Shown here piece by piece: positions 1 through 7,797 of a stretch of 10,405 bases of DNA. Both the position numbers and the translations under genes were made by a program. The first letter of the stretch is position 1. Every line of letters starts with the position of its first letter. Source of the stretch: an uncultured Moraxella sp. (GTDB lineage Bacteria; Pseudomonadota; Gammaproteobacteria; Pseudomonadales; Moraxellaceae); assembly GCA_937975585.1 (NCBI GenBank), contig CALJUC010000287.1:1-10405 (forward strand), written 5' to 3'. Below the pieces are notes generated by a model. It was not told the origin of the DNA. It did not search any database and saw only the letters and a list, made by a program, of their open reading frames with translations.

Positions 1-1200
1 AGCGGTGCTGGTATTGGTGGTGGCACGACCTTCTTTTAAGGCAATGTCTTTGTTAGCATCGAGATAGCTGCTGCCATCCTCACTGTGAATGGTCACTGCT
101 GTACCGGTGATACTACCCCCTTTGGACTGAATATAAGTGCTGCCTTGGCTGGCGACCACGCTGCCAATATCCTGAGTTTGCCCCACTTTGTAGTAGTTAT
201 TGCTATCGCCAATGGCATTGGTTTGGAAACCTGTATTAACCGCATTCAACGCCACATCGCCTTGGGCAATCAGTCGGGTAGTGCCGCCCTGATTAATCAG
301 TTGACCGGCGTTAAAGGTGGCATTGCCACCGACATCAATGCTTAAGGTGGTAAGGGGTCGACCGTTGTCATCGGTTTTACCTTTTAAGCCATCGCCCACA
401 TAGATTTGACCGATTTGGTCAATGCCGGTGCGCCAAGCATTGCTTTGACCCGCTTTACTTTCGGTATGATAAGTGGTGCTGCTATTGTTTAGCTTGCCGC
501 CTGCATCAATCGTCATAGCGCTGTTGGCTTTTAGGGTAGCGCCTAGGTTGTTTAAATCGTTTTTGGTGTTAACTTGAACAAAGTTACCTTGGATTACCCC
601 GCCATTTTGGTTATTGAGGTTATTGGCTTGAATACGTAGCCCATTGTGAGCCACGATGTTACCTTGGTTGCTTAAATCGCCGGTGAGCTGCATATCCATG
701 TTGCGGGCGGCAATTAAACTACTGTCACCTTTTAAATCACCGACCTTTGAGCGAACATAGACTTTGGGTACCAATACGGTTTGTTTACTACCATCCTTTA
801 AGGTGATGGTTTGTTCAACCAGCCACACAATATCGGTAGTGAGCTGCGCCATTTGTTCTGCAGTGAGTGCAATACCAGGGCGTAAGTTTATTGATTTAGC
901 GGTAGCAACGCCATTGTCCATCAGCGCTTGATACATGGCATCATCAGTGGTGTAGTCCCCTAGGAAACGACGACCGGTTAAGGTCATGACTTGGTCACGA
1001 ATCAGCCCTTGTTCATAGTAGCCATCGCCCAATCGCTTGTGCATGTTGCTTGGATCTAAGCCTAAGCGCTGCATCATGTAGTCAGATGATAGCCATGTTT
1101 TATAGTTAGCGAAGGCTGGGTCGGTTTCAACTAGGTAGCCATTTGGGTTATTGGGGTCAATATTATAAAGGCTACTGTTTGGCAGAGTAGGGCCATTACC
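1..1200 (-). other. FHA-2 region of CdiA type, incomplete
   Basis: From residue about 2194: LPNSSLYNIDP, then YLVETDPAFANYKTWLSSDY (2215-2234), MHKRLGDGYYEQGLIRDQV, LTGRRFLGDY, and DIVWLVEQT near 2316-2324. After VLVPKVYVRSKVGDLKG, FHA-type repeats resume up to the window edge (last residues NTSTA). This motif series is highly characteristic of CdiA and large FHA proteins; FHA-2 is implicated in toxin passage across the target outer membrane. The pretoxin and toxin parts would follow beyond base 1. Confidence 0.85.
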
Positions 1201-4200
1201 TGTGGCACGTACTTCTTCGGTGTATTGTGATTTAATGCTACTGTTTAAGCTGTCGATTAAGCCATTAAGCTGGGCTTGGCTAACCCCTTTACCGTCCTTT
1301 TGGGCAGCTAGGATGTCAGATAGCTGTTTTTGTTGGTCAGGGGTCAAATTGTCCGGGTTGGCTTTGGCAAAGTCGGCAAGTAGCTTTAGGGCGTCTTGTT
1401 TTGCCGCAGCATTATTGTCAGCGCTGCCTGTCTGATTAGAGGCGGACTGGGTGCTTTGTTTAAGCGTGTTTAGGGCAGTCACAGCTTGATTCAATGCATC
1501 CACTTGTACTTTAGGCTCACCAGTCAGTGCAATGGGGTTGGTATTGATTTGGGCATTTAAAATAGGTAGATTAAAGCTAGATATTACCTCATCCGCTGGC
1601 TGATAGGTGCCTTTATAATCTAATTCTTTACAATGTTTACTACCAAATAAACCACAAGCATCAATCCAGCGCCAATAGTACTTACCATTTTCAACACGTT
1701 TGACTTCATAACCCAAATTCGAGGTCATGTCATTTTGAACCATGTCACCAAGTTGTTGGTACCCTGCGCCAGCATTAATTTGGCTTTTTTGATTGGTTAA
1801 ATCGTCACCATGAATGATTAAGTTCTTCCCAGCCACTAAGCGAGCGGGGTCTGAAGCCACAACCATGTCTTTTAGCATCACTTTATCAAAGTGAAACTCA
1901 TTGTAATCTTCACCAATTTTCTGCCCCGTGGCTTTAACATACATGTCTTCGCCATCATCATCCCAGTCGACTTCATCTTTGGTGTATTTTTGCGAGCTAG
2001 TGTTAGCAGCGTATTCAACAATTTTGTTTTCTCTGGCTGTTTCCGCGCGACTAACCTGCCAATCAGCATTTTCATTGCGTAACACACTGGCAGTGATAGT
2101 CATATGACCACCCGATTCAATGATCGCACCCCGATTGTTCACGCTATCAGCTTTACCCGTCGCCATATGATTAGCATCTAAATCACCGCCAATGTTTAAA
2201 TCACCGTTACTGATAATTTGTGCCTGACCATTAAAATCGCTATTAAACTTACCTGCTCGGTCTGGGTTGGGATTATTGTTTAACTGTTTAACCCCGATAT
2301 CAAGCTGCTGACGTGCCGCAATCACAGGGGCAGGGGTGCCATTACCCTCGGGAGTATTATTGAGCGTATCGGCTTTAATCGCCACATGATCGCCATAAAT
2401 ACGACCATAACTTAAGTTATTGAGTGTATTACCGGCAGCCAAGTAAGTTTTGGTGCCATTAATCAACCCGCGGTTTTGGATATTATTGGTTGCGTTAAGC
2501 TCGGTCAAATCGCCGCTTTCTAAACTGGCATCTTTTTGGTTATCAATGTTTTGTGCAGTAACCGCTAAGCGCTTAGCTGCTGCAAGCTTACCTTGGTTGG
2601 TAAACTCCCCTTGAGTGGTTAAGCTTAAATTATCGGCTTCCACCTTATCGCTAACCCCATGGGTGAAGCTATCGGTGAGTGCCACATTGAGCGTGGGTGC
2701 ACGCAGCTGACCCTCAGTGTTCACCAGACTTTTAGCCGTGACATCCGCCTGTGTATAACCGTTAATGCTACCTGCACGGTTATACACATTGGCACTACCA
2801 TTGACCTGGACACGATTTGATTCAATACGACCGTTAGCATTATTAAGCGTTTGGCTAACATTTAATGTGGCGGCATTACCCGCGACCACTTGACCGTTGC
2901 TATTGTCGATCACTGCCGCAGTTAACGTGGCATCACCACCGGCAACCAACCCTTGCGATAAGATAGCATCGGGAGCTTGTTTGGTATCGCTGTTGCTAAT
3001 AGTGCCGGCATTCACCGTTAAATCTTGATTGGCCAGCACCAAGCCATGATTGCTGTTATCAACTACGGCTGCGGTCACACTGGTGGTATGGCCCAATAAC
3101 TGACCGGTTTGATTGGTTAAATTGGCATTGCCGGCATTGACTGTTAACGCTTGTTTGGCCGCGATTTCCCCTGCCTTATTATTGACGCTGCTACCGGTGC
3201 TAGTAAGCGTCATTGTGTCGGCATTGATACGACCGTTATAGTTATTGACATCCCCAGCGTGAATGCTGGCAGTGCCGTTGGCTAATATACCCAGGGGTTT
3301 AGTAGCATCGCTCGATTTGGTGTATTGATTATCCAGTAACCCTTGGGTGGTGATGGTTAAACTGCCATCGGTTGCACTTTGGCTAATGAAGCCGGCGTTA
3401 TTGTTGAGCGTTTGCGCTGTTAGTGCTACGTTACTACCCGCTAAAATCCCGCTTTGGTTATTAAGCGCACCGGTTGCAGCCACGGTTAACGCATCGTTGG
3501 TGGCAATTTGACCTTGGTTGGCGACATTGCCCTGAGCAATGGTAATCGCTTTTGCCGCTTGAATGCTACCTGACTCGGTATTGGTTAGACTGCCACCTGC
3601 TATAGTGACCGCATCATTGACACTGGCAATGCTGCCAGCGTTGGTGGTGCTACCTGCGTTAATCGCCATCGCTTGATTGGCGACAATCAAGGCCTTGTCA
3701 TTGTTAAGCGCGTCAGCATTCACCGTTAACGCCTTGGCAGCTGATAGCATGGCACCATTGCCATTACTAATCGTCCCGCCGTTTACCGTCAGATCGTTGG
3801 CGCTTTGAATCACCGAGTCGCTGCCTTGCGAGTTGACACTGCCCGTTACCGTTAAATCGCCTTGACTGGTTAAAATTTTACCGCCTTGGTTATTGATCGC
3901 TTGGTTAGTTAACTGCCCGGCAGTAATCGTTGCCTGCGCTGCTTGTATGACACCGGCATCATTGGTGACGGTGCCTGCGCTGGTTAAAGTTAACCCCCTA
4001 TTGGTGATCAATTGACCGCGGGTGTTATTGACACTGGCACCACTGATACGCATGTCACCGCTGCCAGTGTGAATCAGTGCGCCGTCTTGGTTATTGACAA
4101 TACCTGTGGCGGTTACATTAAGGTTGCTGGCATTGCCACCCAATTGACCGCCTTGGTTATTAAAATTACCCGTGTGAATGGTGAAATCGGCGCTGCCGGT

Positions 4201-7200
4201 TTGATTGATAGTGCCGCCTTGGTTCGACACATTGCCGGCGTTAATGGCAAAGCGATCCGCTTGCATCACTGGCTTGTGCGTCGCATCTAACGAGTCATGT
4301 ATCAAGCTTGCAGGGGTGGTGAGAGCGATTTGTCCGGCTGCTTGGGTTTGCGCACCGCTTAGATTGATATCACCCGTTTTAGCAGTGAGTGCGATAGTTT
4401 GCGCTTGGTTTTGACTGCCAGTGTAGTTAAGCGCAGCACCGCTAACCGTTAAATCACCGGTGGCCAAGTTTAACCCGGCATTACTTTGCGCATCACGGCT
4501 ATTGATGGTTAAATGGGCAGGTAGGGTGCTTAATTTGCCATCGGGGGTCAGACCGGCGATCAATTGACCGGTAGCCGTTTGAGTAAGGCTACCCGTATCC
4601 AAGGTTAGCTGGTTACCAGCTGCCATCATGGCGGTATTGGTGAGTTGGCCTTGGTTGGTGATAGCGGCATTGCCGCCCGCGTAGACACTACCGGTATTAC
4701 TAAAGCGTTGACTGGTGGTGGTTAACTGATCACGACTGCTGATTTGCCCGGCGTTACTGATGTCAGCTGCCGTTATCGCTAAGCTGCCATTACTGGCATA
4801 AACAGCCGCTTTATTGGTGTTCGCCAACGTCCCTGTTAAATCTAGACGGCTGTCAGCTGTTGATGCGGCACTTAAGGCAGCGACCACCCCATTATCATTG
4901 TTTAAGTTGTTCGCGGTAATATCAAAGCGTTTGCCTTGAATACCGCCGCGTTGTTGGTTGTCACTATTATTAATATCCCCGGCAATCTGCCAGGTTTGCT
5001 CACCGAGGCTTAACACACTGCCTTGCCGGCTATTATTCACGCGGCTTGCGGTCAATAGAAGATTGCCACTGCCTGCATGCTCAATACGACCGGTTTGGTT
5101 GTTTAACTCGCTTGTGTTAATGGTCAAGTTTTGGCTATTGGTGGCAATGACCCCGTCTTGGTTATTGAGTCCGCCAGGTAAGTTTAGGCTTAAATCATGG
5201 GTGCCTGCTTGGGTAATATTGCCATGTCGGTTATCTAACGCGTTGGCGGTGAGTTTAAGCGTGGTAGCCGCCAATTTACCGTTTTGGTTATTTAACCTGC
5301 CTTTGGCATTTAGGCTCATGGTCTCGGTGGCGGTAAGCTTGGCGCCTTGGGTGGATAAATCACCGTCCGAGCTTAAGCTAATTTCCCCCGCTTGGGTGGT
5401 GCTACCGGCTAAATCGGTGGGGTTGCCGGTTAGGCTGAATTTGCCGGTAGCAAGGTGCGTGCCACGGCTGGTTAGGGCGCCGGTTGTATTGACGATCAGA
5501 TCTGCTTTGTGGGTCGATAAGGTGCCATCGGCATTTAACCCAGCGGCTAGCACACCGGTGCTAGTGTTGTTCAGGCTGCTAGCAGTTATAGTCGTCGCAC
5601 CACCACTACCAATAATGCCGCTATTATCAATGGCGCCGCTGGTCAAGCGATTACCCGTGCCGCCATACAGCTGACCGCTGTTGGTAAGATTTTGGCTTTG
5701 CGTGGTAAGCCCACCGGTCGCGGTAATGGCGCCGCGATCATTGTTTAATCCTGCGGCGGTGATATTGGCAGCGCCTTGGGTACTGATATTGCCTTGCGTG
5801 TTGATGAGGTCGCCTTGGCTGGTTAGCGTTAAATTGCCTTTGGCATCGACTGTCCCGCGGCTATTATCTAGACTTGCAGCACGGATATCGGTGACTTTGC
5901 CTTGAATCACACCGTCGCTATTATTTATTGTCCCAGTACTGTCAATACGGGCATCGCCTAAAGTCGCTAACACGCCTTGGGCATTATTAATCGGCGATTG
6001 GCTGGTCAGGTGAATACCCTGCTTACTAACAATTTGCCCTTGCGCGTTGTTAAACTGGCTAAGTTGCCAGTTTAAGGTATCAAGCTGTATGCGGCTGTTT
6101 TGGTTATCAACGCTGTTAGCCGCTTGTAAACCATTGACCGCGATACTGGATTTATCCGTATTGGTTAAGGTTTGGGTGGTGACATCCATACCGCCATTGG
6201 CAGTAATAATGGCATTGCTGCCTTGGTTATCAATCTGTTTAGCCGTGATTTGTCCGTTAGCCGTCACCGGTTCAAGCACCGGTACAGACGTATCTGGGTT
6301 AGGATTGGTGCTGTTGCTAGTATTATTAGCAACTTGCTGACTACCCGTCGCCGCGGTGCTAGGGGCGTTGGCTAAGCTTGGGGTAGTGGCAGTCGGCTGA
6401 TCAGCATACAAGGCTTGACCCATCACCGCTTGGTGTTGGTTGGTCAGGCTATTCGTGGTAACAGCAAGGTTGCCGCTGCCGGTTTGTTCAATCCGCCCTT
6501 GGTTGCTAAGGCTGTCAGTGGTTAGATTCACTTGTCCGGCACTGATGGTACCGGTGTTCGTGGTAGTGGTATTGCTGATAGAACCTTGTGAGCGTGCGCT
6601 AATCAGTCCACTGTTGGTTAAGCTGCTACTATCAAGCTGCACGCCTTGTTGGCTACTGGCAATGGTGCCACTGTTAGTGATGGCATTGCCATTAACGTTT
6701 ACTGTTGCACCGTCTTTGGCACCCATAAAGCCGGTGTTGGTGAGGTTACCTTGGGCATCCAAACTTAAGCTATTGCTGGCACTAATATCCCCGGCATTGG
6801 TTACCCCTAAGCCTTTATCGGTACCAATCAGACGGATTTTACCGGCATACATACCACCAAGGCTTGAAACATCTAACGCAACGCCGGTAGCTTGGTTAGT
6901 TGCGGCTGGGTCTTTATGGGTGATTTGGGTGTTACTGGCATCGCTGTCATAGCTAACTTGATTGCTGCCTGAAATCACATCCAAGTTTTTAGCATACACC
7001 TTTGCGTTAATCTCATTGGTTTGAGCAATCAATTGCGTATAGTCACTGGTGCTGGTGTCCATGCCTTTACCATCAATACGAATTTTGCCGCCACCCACAT
7101 CAAAGCCGGTGAGTCTGCCATCCGCCATTTGTGCTTGACCGGTGGTTAGGGTGGTGCGAGAGGCATTGATAAAGCCGCAGCCCGAACAGGTAATACCCGC

Positions 7201-7779
7201 GGGGTTAGCAATCACCAGCTCGGCTTTGCCCCCGGCAATTTCGGTATAACCGGCCAATTGACTGGGGCTGGTTGAATTGACCTGACCCAAAATAACTTTG
7301 GCTTCCCCTTTACCAAGCCACGGGTTACCTTCCACCCACCCAGCCGTTTGGGTCTGGGTGTTTTTTCGGCTGTTGTTTAAGATAACGCCGTCACTACCCA
7401 CATCAAATTGACTAAAGCTGTTTTTAGAGACGCCCGCTGCTGAGGAGGTTTGGATGTTAACTTGGGTTATGCCACTGGCGGTTGTTAAAATGGTGGCTTG
7501 TTCGTTTTTAGCGGCACTGCTATCGGCAATCACTTGGGTTTGTACGTCGGCATGGGCCCATTGTGCCGTGCCTAAACTGACTAAAACAGCTGCGGTAAGC
7601 GTCAACCATTTACCATAACAGTAGCCAACCATACCCCATGCTTGACTGTCAGCCGTGCTGTGGCTGTTGTCATGACCACCTTGGCTGCCAGTTTTGCCTT
7701 GGGCCACAGTTTTTTCTGAAACCACGACTAGGCGACCTAGGTTTTTATTAAAGATCACACGATACAGGCGGCTATTCAT
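1..7779 (-). CDS. cdiA: CdiA/FhaB-like two-partner secretion exoprotein (TpsA), 3' end outside window
   Basis: Secreted surface fibre exported by the adjacent TpsB; in CdiA proteins the fibre delivers a C-terminal toxin into touching neighbour cells. The frame is open without a stop for 2593 codons and runs off base 1. The start is ATG at 7779, with AAGGA seven bases upstream and an ESPR-type N-terminus (MNSRLYRVIFNKN) directly after it. Order: signal peptide to about residue 77 (AHA before D78), TPS domain about 78-325 with NPAGI at 192-196 followed by CSGC, FHA-1 repeats of about 20 residues from 330 to about 1875, a non-repetitive segment about 1894-2088, an Ala/Gln-rich linker about 2089-2193, and FHA-2 from about 2194 with YLVETDP at 2215. 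This order is that of CdiA rather than of short haemagglutinins. The pretoxin motif, toxin and immunity gene are not visible, so toxicity is inferred. Alternative: FHA-type adhesin. Confidence 0.9.
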   Translation of the reverse strand, partial: MNSRLYRVIFNKNLGRLVVVSEKTVAQGKTGSQGGHDNSHSTADSQAWGMVGYCYGKWLTLTAAVLVSLGTAQWAHADVQTQVIADSSAAKNEQATILTTASGITQVNIQTSSAAGVSKNSFSQFDVGSDGVILNNSRKNTQTQTAGWVEGNPWLGKGEAKVILGQVNSTSPSQLAGYTEIAGGKAELVIANPAGITCSGCGFINASRTTLTTGQAQMADGRLTGFDVGGGKIRIDGKGMDTSTSDYTQLIAQTNEINAKVYAKNLDVISGSNQVSYDSDASNTQITHKDPAATNQATGVALDVSSLGGMYAGKIRLIGTDKGLGVTNAGDISASNSLSLDAQGNLTNTGFMGAKDGATVNVNGNAITNSGTIASSQQGVQLDSSSLTNSGLISARSQGSISNTTTTNTGTISAGQVNLTTDSLSNQGRIEQTGSGNLAVTTNSLTNQHQAVMGQALYADQPTATTPSLANAPSTAATGSQQVANNTSNSTNPNPDTSVPVLEPVTANGQITAKQIDNQGSNAIITANGGMDVTTQTLTNTDKSSIAVNGLQAANSVDNQNSRIQLDTLNWQLSQFNNAQGQIVSKQGIHLTSQSPINNAQGVLATLGDARIDSTGTINNSDGVIQGKVTDIRAASLDNSRGTVDAKGNLTLTSQGDLINTQGNISTQGAANITAAGLNNDRGAITATGGLTTQSQNLTNSGQLYGGTGNRLTSGAIDNSGIIGSGGATTITASSLNNTSTGVLAAGLNADGTLSTHKADLIVNTTGALTSRGTHLATGKFSLTGNPTDLAGSTTQAGEISLSSDGDLSTQGAKLTATETMSLNAKGRLNNQNGKLAATTLKLTANALDNRHGNITQAGTHDLSLNLPGGLNNQDGVIATNSQNLTINTSELNNQTGRIEHAGSGNLLLTASRVNNSRQGSVLSLGEQTWQIAGDINNSDNQQRGGIQGKRFDITANNLNNDNGVVAALSAASTADSRLDLTGTLANTNKAAVYASNGSLAITAADISNAGQISSRDQLTTTSQRFSNTGSVYAGGNAAITNQGQLTNTAMMAAGNQLTLDTGSLTQTATGQLIAGLTPDGKLSTLPAHLTINSRDAQSNAGLNLATGDLTVSGAALNYTGSQNQAQTIALTAKTGDINLSGAQTQAAGQIALTTPASLIHDSLDATHKPVMQADRFAINAGNVSNQGGTINQTGSADFTIHTGNFNNQGGQLGGNASNLNVTATGIVNNQDGALIHTGSGDMRISGASVNNTRGQLITNRGLTLTSAGTVTNDAGVIQAAQATITAGQLTNQAINNQGGKILTSQGDLTVTGSVNSQGSDSVIQSANDLTVNGGTISNGNGAMLSAAKALTVNADALNNDKALIVANQAMAINAGSTTNAGSIASVNDAVTIAGGSLTNTESGSIQAAKAITIAQGNVANQGQIATNDALTVAATGALNNQSGILAGSNVALTAQTLNNNAGFISQSATDGSLTITTQGLLDNQYTKSSDATKPLGILANGTASIHAGDVNNYNGRINADTMTLTSTGSSVNNKAGEIAAKQALTVNAGNANLTNQTGQLLGHTTSVTAAVVDNSNHGLVLANQDLTVNAGTISNSDTKQAPDAILSQGLVAGGDATLTAAVIDNSNGQVVAGNAATLNVSQTLNNANGRIESNRVQVNGSANVYNRAGSINGYTQADVTAKSLVNTEGQLRAPTLNVALTDSFTHGVSDKVEADNLSLTTQGEFTNQGKLAAAKRLAVTAQNIDNQKDASLESGDLTELNATNNIQNRGLINGTKTYLAAGNTLNNLSYGRIYGDHVAIKADTLNNTPEGNGTPAPVIAARQQLDIGVKQLNNNPNPDRAGKFNSDFNGQAQIISNGDLNIGGDLDANHMATGKADSVNNRGAIIESGGHMTITASVLRNENADWQVSRAETARENKIVEYAANTSSQKYTKDEVDWDDDGEDMYVKATGQKIGEDYNEFHFDKVMLKDMVVASDPARLVAGKNLIIHGDDLTNQKSQINAGAGYQQLGDMVQNDMTSNLGYEVKRVENGKYYWRWIDACGLFGSKHCKELDYKGTYQPADEVISSFNLPILNAQINTNPIALTGEPKVQVDALNQAVTALNTLKQSTQSASNQTGSADNNAAAKQDALKLLADFAKANPDNLTPDQQKQLSDILAAQKDGKGVSQAQLNGLIDSLNSSIKSQYTEEVRATGNGPTLPNSSLYNIDPNNPNGYLVETDPAFANYKTWLSSDYMMQRLGLDPSNMHKRLGDGYYEQGLIRDQVMTLTGRRFLGDYTTDDAMYQALMDNGVATAKSINLRPGIALTAEQMAQLTTDIVWLVEQTITLKDGSKQTVLVPKVYVRSKVGDLKGDSSLIAARNMDMQLTGDLSNQGNIVAHNGLRIQANNLNNQNGGVIQGNFVQVNTKNDLNNLGATLKANSAMTIDAGGKLNNSSTTYHTESKAGQSNAWRTGIDQIGQIYVGDGLKGKTDDNGRPLTTLSIDVGGNATFNAGQLINQGGTTRLIAQGDVALNAVNTGFQTNAIGDSNNYYKVGQTQDIGSVVASQGSTYIQSKGGSITGTAVTIHSEDGSSYLDANKDIALKEGRATTNTSTA
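1201..1515 (-). other. Ala/Gln/Asn-rich, probably helical linker before FHA-2
   Basis: Residues about 2089-2193 lack beta-repeat character and look alpha-helical: VDALNQAVTALNTLKQ, AAAKQDALKLLADFAKAN, LTPDQQKQLSDILAAQ, and SQAQLNGLIDSLNSS. Heptad-like spacing of Leu/Ala suggests amphipathic helices. In Escherichia CdiA a Tyr/Pro-rich domain holds this place and arrests export until receptor contact; this segment is not Tyr/Pro-rich, so it may be a functional replacement or a spacer. Confidence 0.55.
1525..2100 (-). other. Non-repetitive segment in the position of the CdiA receptor-binding domain
   Basis: Residues about 1894-2085 depart from the FHA-1 pattern. They are richer in charged and aromatic residues (DWDDDGED at 1938-1945, YNEFHFDKV, YYWRWIDACGLFG at 2034-2046). 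A conserved-looking block, VASDPARLVAGKNLIIHG, then LTNQKSQINAG, is typical of the transition out of FHA-1 in CdiA/FHA proteins. C2042 and C2050 could form a disulphide. In Escherichia CdiA this position binds the target-cell receptor. I do not recognise the receptor class, and the boundaries are approximate. Confidence 0.55.
3925..4725 (-). repeat. FHA-1 super-repeat, copy B
   Basis: Second, diverged copy of the unit at 4880-5700. Markers here are SNTGSVYAGGN, LIAGLTPDGKLSTLPAHL, LNLATGDLTVSG and IHTGSGDMRISGASVNN. Identity to copy A is clear in motif order but only moderate residue by residue, so the duplication is old or both units are under selection to differ. It is in the same frame and contains no stop. 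Confidence 0.65.
4880..5700 (-). repeat. FHA-1 super-repeat, copy A
   Basis: A unit of about 270 residues opening with LTNSGQLYGG and carrying LAAGLNADGTLSTHKADL and later LLLTASRVNNS. The same order of marker motifs recurs in copy B further down the protein: SGQLYGG/TGSVYAGG, then AAGLxxDGxLST, then LATGxxxxxG, then GRIEHAGSGNLLL/GALIHTGSGDMRI. The AGL marker is offset by 987 bases (329 codons) between copies. Similar blocks recur in many CdiA shafts, which suggests internal duplication followed by divergence. Confidence 0.65.
6265..6402 (-). other. Thr/Pro/Ser/Asn-rich insertion within FHA-1
   Basis: Residues about 460-505 break the beta-helix pattern with a low-complexity run containing ADQPTATTPSLANAP and NNTSNSTNPNPDTSVP. 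The composition resembles an unstructured linker or loop extruded from the helix. The regular repeats resume directly after it. No known domain was recognised. Confidence 0.6.
6805..7548 (-). other. TPS (haemagglutination activity) domain
   Basis: Residues about 78-325. This is the secretion domain recognised by the POTRA domains of the TpsB partner. Visible signatures are GVILNNS (131-137), NPWLGKGEAKVILGQV (152-167), the hallmark NPAGI (192-196), and CSGCGFINASRTTLTTG (198-214). The two cysteines C198 and C201 occur at this place in many CdiA-type TPS domains. The domain closes with the GKIRLIGTDKGLGV strand (313-326), where the FHA repeats take over. Confidence 0.85.
7549..7779 (-). other. 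ESPR plus Sec signal peptide of the TpsA protein
   Basis: Residues 1-77. The first ~24 residues (MNSRLYRVIFNKN, then LGRLVVVSEK) match the extended signal peptide region found on large type V secreted proteins, which is thought to slow inner-membrane targeting. A polar stretch rich in Gly, His and Ser follows (about 29-47), then a second basic/hydrophobic part (GKWLTLTAAVLVSLGTA, 56-72) ending in AHA, a standard signal peptidase I site, before D78. Confidence 0.85.
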
Positions 7780-7785
7780 AGCGTT

Positions 7786-7790
7786 TTCCT
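7786..7790 (-). promoter_or_regulatory. Ribosome binding site of the TpsA gene
   Basis: AAGGA lies seven bases before the ATG at 7779 and fixes that start. It is followed at once by the ESPR-coding sequence. Confidence 0.75.
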
Positions 7791-7797
7791 TATTGGG

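Larger units (their letters stand above)
2157..6792 (-). repeat. FHA-1 region: long array of ~20-residue beta-helix repeats
   Basis: Residues about 330-1875 are tandem degenerate units of the form 'xLNNQGxIxAxxxLxIxAxx', the filamentous-haemagglutinin repeat that folds into a right-handed beta-helix. The repeated NNQ/NNQG turn leaves a recurring DNA string on the plus strand, (t)cttggttatt, for example near 3887, 4087, 4152 and 5157. I saw no cysteine in this stretch. The array is diverged enough to remain in frame throughout; it forms the shaft of the fibre. Confidence 0.85.

Noticed and set aside
85..345. Plus-strand open frame of 86 codons opposite FHA-2
   Set aside because: It uses the exact complement of the TpsA codon frame and has no independent coding evidence.
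3000..5300. Recurring (t)cttggttatt strings that could suggest a DNA repeat array or CRISPR
   Set aside because: Spacing is irregular and each falls in the same codon phase encoding the NNQ turn of the FHA repeat; there are no uniform spacers.
4958..5674. Plus-strand open frame of 238 codons
   Set aside because: Antisense to the in-frame FHA-1 repeats. Its Leu/Val/Pro-rich product mirrors the repeated Asn/Gly/Thr codons, and it has no family signature or ribosome site.
6440..6952. Plus-strand open frame of 170 codons
   Set aside because: Same kind of antisense shadow over the TPS/FHA-1 junction; hydrophobic composition comes from complementing Asn/Thr/Gly codons.
1..7779. Possibility that the exoprotein gene is a pseudogene
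   Set aside because: Every codon line from 7779 to 1 was read in frame and no stop was found; the signature motifs from ESPR to FHA-2 are in one frame.
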